From Candidatus Hydrogenedentota bacterium (GTDB lineage: Bacteria > Hydrogenedentota > Hydrogenedentia > Hydrogenedentales > CAITNO01), in NCBI GenBank assembly GCA_903893795.1, contig CAITNO010000015.1, positions 62,001-126,000 on the forward strand: a DNA stretch of 64,000 nt, read 5' to 3'. Below the pieces are notes generated by a model. That model did not search any database, had not been told where the DNA came from, and saw nothing but the letters and a program-made list of their open reading frames with translations. A program made the position numbers and the translations under genes. Of the stretch, positions 63,201 to 64,000 are shown piece by piece. Position 1 is the stretch's first letter, and each line of letters opens with the position of its first letter.

Positions 63201-64000
63201 CACCGACGCCTTCGTGGTAAAACTGAGCAGTGCTGGCGCGCACGTCTGGTCCACCTATCTGGGCGGTACTGCGGACGATACGGGCTACGGCATCGCCTTG
63301 GACGGCAGCGGGAACGCCTATGTGACGGGCGAAACAAAATCGACCGGTTGGGTGAGCGGCGGTTGGAAGACCACCTATGGCGGCGGGTATGCCGATGCCT
63401 TTGTGGTGAAGCTAAATGCGTCGGGGACCCATGCCTGGTCCACCTATTTGGGAGGCACCCTAGCGGACACAGGCTATGGCATCGCTGTGGACGCCAGTGG
63501 AGAAGCCTATGCGACCGGTATCACTGCTTCCCCAAGCTGGGTCAGTGGCGGAGGGCAAACCACGTTAAGTGGCACAGAGGACGCTTATGTGGTGAAGTTG
63601 AACGCGGCGGGTGCACATCTGTGGTCTACCTTCCTGGGCGGTACCGATGACGACTATGGCCGGGGCATCGCGGTGGACGGCAGTGGGAACGCCTATGTGA
63701 CGGGCGGGACGTTCTCTCCGGGCTGGGTGGGTGGCGGCTGGAATGCCAGCTTTGGCGGTTTTGATGACGCCTATGTGGTGAAGCTGAATGGGGGCGGCGT
63801 GCACCAATGGTCCACCTACCTGGGCGGAGCCGGGGATGACTACGGCGCAGGCATCGCGGTGGACGGCACAGGAAAGATCTATGTGACGGGCACGACCACC
63901 TCTGCCGGCTGGGTCAGTGGCGGCTGGAACACAAGCCGGGGCGGCGGCACTGACGCATTTGCTGTGAAGATTGCGGACGCAGGCCAGACGGGGAATCTCC
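60265..64000 (+). CDS. SBBP beta-propeller-repeat surface protein, N-terminal part
   Basis: At least 1245 residues; the frame runs off the right edge. A signal peptide (RLMVLLASVMFLLGTLPARA) and an N-terminal domain of about 260 residues (IENDGQWADPQIRFAL, LVIDPSL) are followed by about 14 SBBP repeats of 60-65 residues, each opening with WSTYLGG and holding a GIAVDGSGNVYVTG-type strand. A PEGA-like insert (residues about 715-800, SLRVTITPAA) interrupts them. Poly-G tracts of 11 (61261-61271) and 9 (62818-62826) lie in two nearly identical repeats. The GTG at 60265 is chosen for the signal peptide. Likely cell-surface or secreted. Confidence 0.88.
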   Translation, partial: MKIRTRLMVLLASVMFLLGTLPARAGVESAPAPALPDGPAAAQNSPQAKAAVAQFMQRPSVFIENDGQWADPQIRFALDGVGANVGLTESGPKFQLFRKTSPAVTAVADPAGARRDAPAPSEMHAFGLLFDGAAAATPVGRGRSESTFNYTVGAPENQRAGVPSFNAVWYENIYPGVSVELTGRRSGVKYNFHVAPGADWKSIRLRYENISGLSLGGGGALEIRVKDGWDALTDGAPYVYQEVNGAKKTVECAFRLIDERSYGFEVTGAYDATLPLVIDPSLAWSTYLGGTGDDYGRGVALDGSGNVYVAGYTNSSGWVSGGWNTVLGGGSGGGGGYDGYVVKLNAAGAHVWSTYLGGTGDDIGYGIALDVVGNIFVAGATNSPGWVSGQFNGGTGSGLSDGFLVKLGPTGTLLWGYYLGGADIDSCQAVAVDYSGNAFVTCATTHYVPPPLISTATIYSLKKVSSAGAQGWSWSTPSGTPSINGPITAVAVDGSGNIYATGSTAYAGWTSGGWNTTYSGSGDGFVVKLSTAGAPVWSTYLSGSGGTGIAADSNNNVFVTGSTNSKGWVSGGAHTTLAGGQDSFLVKLSGAGAHLWSTYLGGTNDDSAQAVAVDTGGNAYVTGYSNSTDWFGGGWSVSPGGGNDAFVAKFSGAGAQLWASCLGGTVEDDGYGIAVDGTDNLYVTGNTESSGWTGGGWNTSYGGGTNDAFVAKIYQGSEPVGSLRVTITPAAAAAAGAQWRRVGTAAWHNSGVVESGILPGAWEVEFKDLTGWVPAERHAVAVPSGATLQDAGTYVAVSVDMTWSTYLGGIRDDYGRAIAVDGSGNVYVTGETYSSGWVSGGWNTVLGGGSGGGGPYDGYVVKLNAAGAHVWSTYLGGSGNDFGRGVAVDGSGNVYVTGDTTTSGWVSGGWHSTLSGTSDAFVVKLNAMGAPLWSTYLGGSSAEYGYAIAVDSSGNSYTTGSSYSAGWVSGGWHTTLSGPTDAFVVKLSSAGAHVWSTYLGGTADDTGYGIALDGSGNAYVTGETKSTGWVSGGWKTTYGGGYADAFVVKLNASGTHAWSTYLGGTLADTGYGIAVDASGEAYATGITASPSWVSGGGQTTLSGTEDAYVVKLNAAGAHLWSTFLGGTDDDYGRGIAVDGSGNAYVTGGTFSPGWVGGGWNASFGGFDDAYVVKLNGGGVHQWSTYLGGAGDDYGAGIAVDGTGKIYVTGTTTSAGWVSGGWNTSRGGGTDAFAVKIADAGQTGNL

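Overview
This is a 64 kb piece of a high-GC bacterial chromosome with a lower-GC integrated element inside it. The lineage looks like the PVC/Hydrogenedentota/Lentisphaerota sphere. Evidence for this is a type II pseudopilin-like protein (DUF1559 style) ending in an H-X9-DG motif, a Tat-exported Gfo/Idh/MocA oxidoreductase, DUF4838 and DUF4091/GH123-like proteins, a GH29 fucosidase, a dockerin-bearing M14 peptidase and a giant SBBP-repeat protein. The assignment is inference from gene content; no rRNA or tRNA gene was seen.

Layout. 1-10.2 kb: the end of a class II aldolase, a PAS protein, then a minus-strand block with priA, a Wzx-type flippase overlapping an O-antigen ligase-like gene, a lipoprotein hydrolase without its catalytic serine, an SCP2 protein and an alpha-L-fucosidase. 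10.2-18.6 kb: a pseudopilin and a complete CzcCBA-like metal efflux operon (TolC, adaptor and RND pump joined by ATGA overlaps) with an inverted-repeat operator candidate upstream. 19-27.6 kb: an Hsp70 relative, a Gfo/Idh oxidoreductase, a DUF4838 protein, uppP, and a Spy-like / anti-sigma / ECF sigma operon. 27.8-36 kb: an overlapping set (beta-rich protein, RNA m5U methyltransferase, LOG protein), an MFS-spermidine synthase fusion, two paralogous diguanylate cyclases and a membrane C39-like peptidase. 36.1-44.1 kb: the housekeeping run rpsB-tsf-pyrH-frr-uppS-cdsA-prfB-lysS. 44.3-47.1 kb: a large secreted GH123-like protein.

47.18-54.48 kb is an integrated element of about 7.3 kb. It is flanked by a perfect 14-bp direct repeat and has clearly lower GC. 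It carries a tyrosine integrase, a serine recombinase, a ribbon-helix-helix protein, an eleven-copy TGGGGAA array around an AT-rich stretch, and two cargo modules. One module is a GHKL ATPase, a STAS-like (DUF4325) protein and a two-helix membrane protein. The other is a small soluble protein plus a membrane protein. No relaxase, capsid or recognisable replication gene was seen. The cargo is the best candidate for an undescribed, possibly defensive, system.

54.5-64 kb: a MazEF toxin-antitoxin pair just outside the element. Next comes a remarkable single protein joining a xylose-isomerase-like TIM barrel to a GAF-type sensor histidine kinase, with its own receiver protein next door. A dockerin carboxypeptidase follows, and then an SBBP beta-propeller-repeat surface protein that runs off the end of the window and contains long poly-G tracts.

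Themes are glycan breakdown and surface polysaccharide export (fucosidase, GH123-like, DUF4838, flippase, ligase, UppP, UppS), envelope stress and metal efflux, and nucleotide or two-component signalling.
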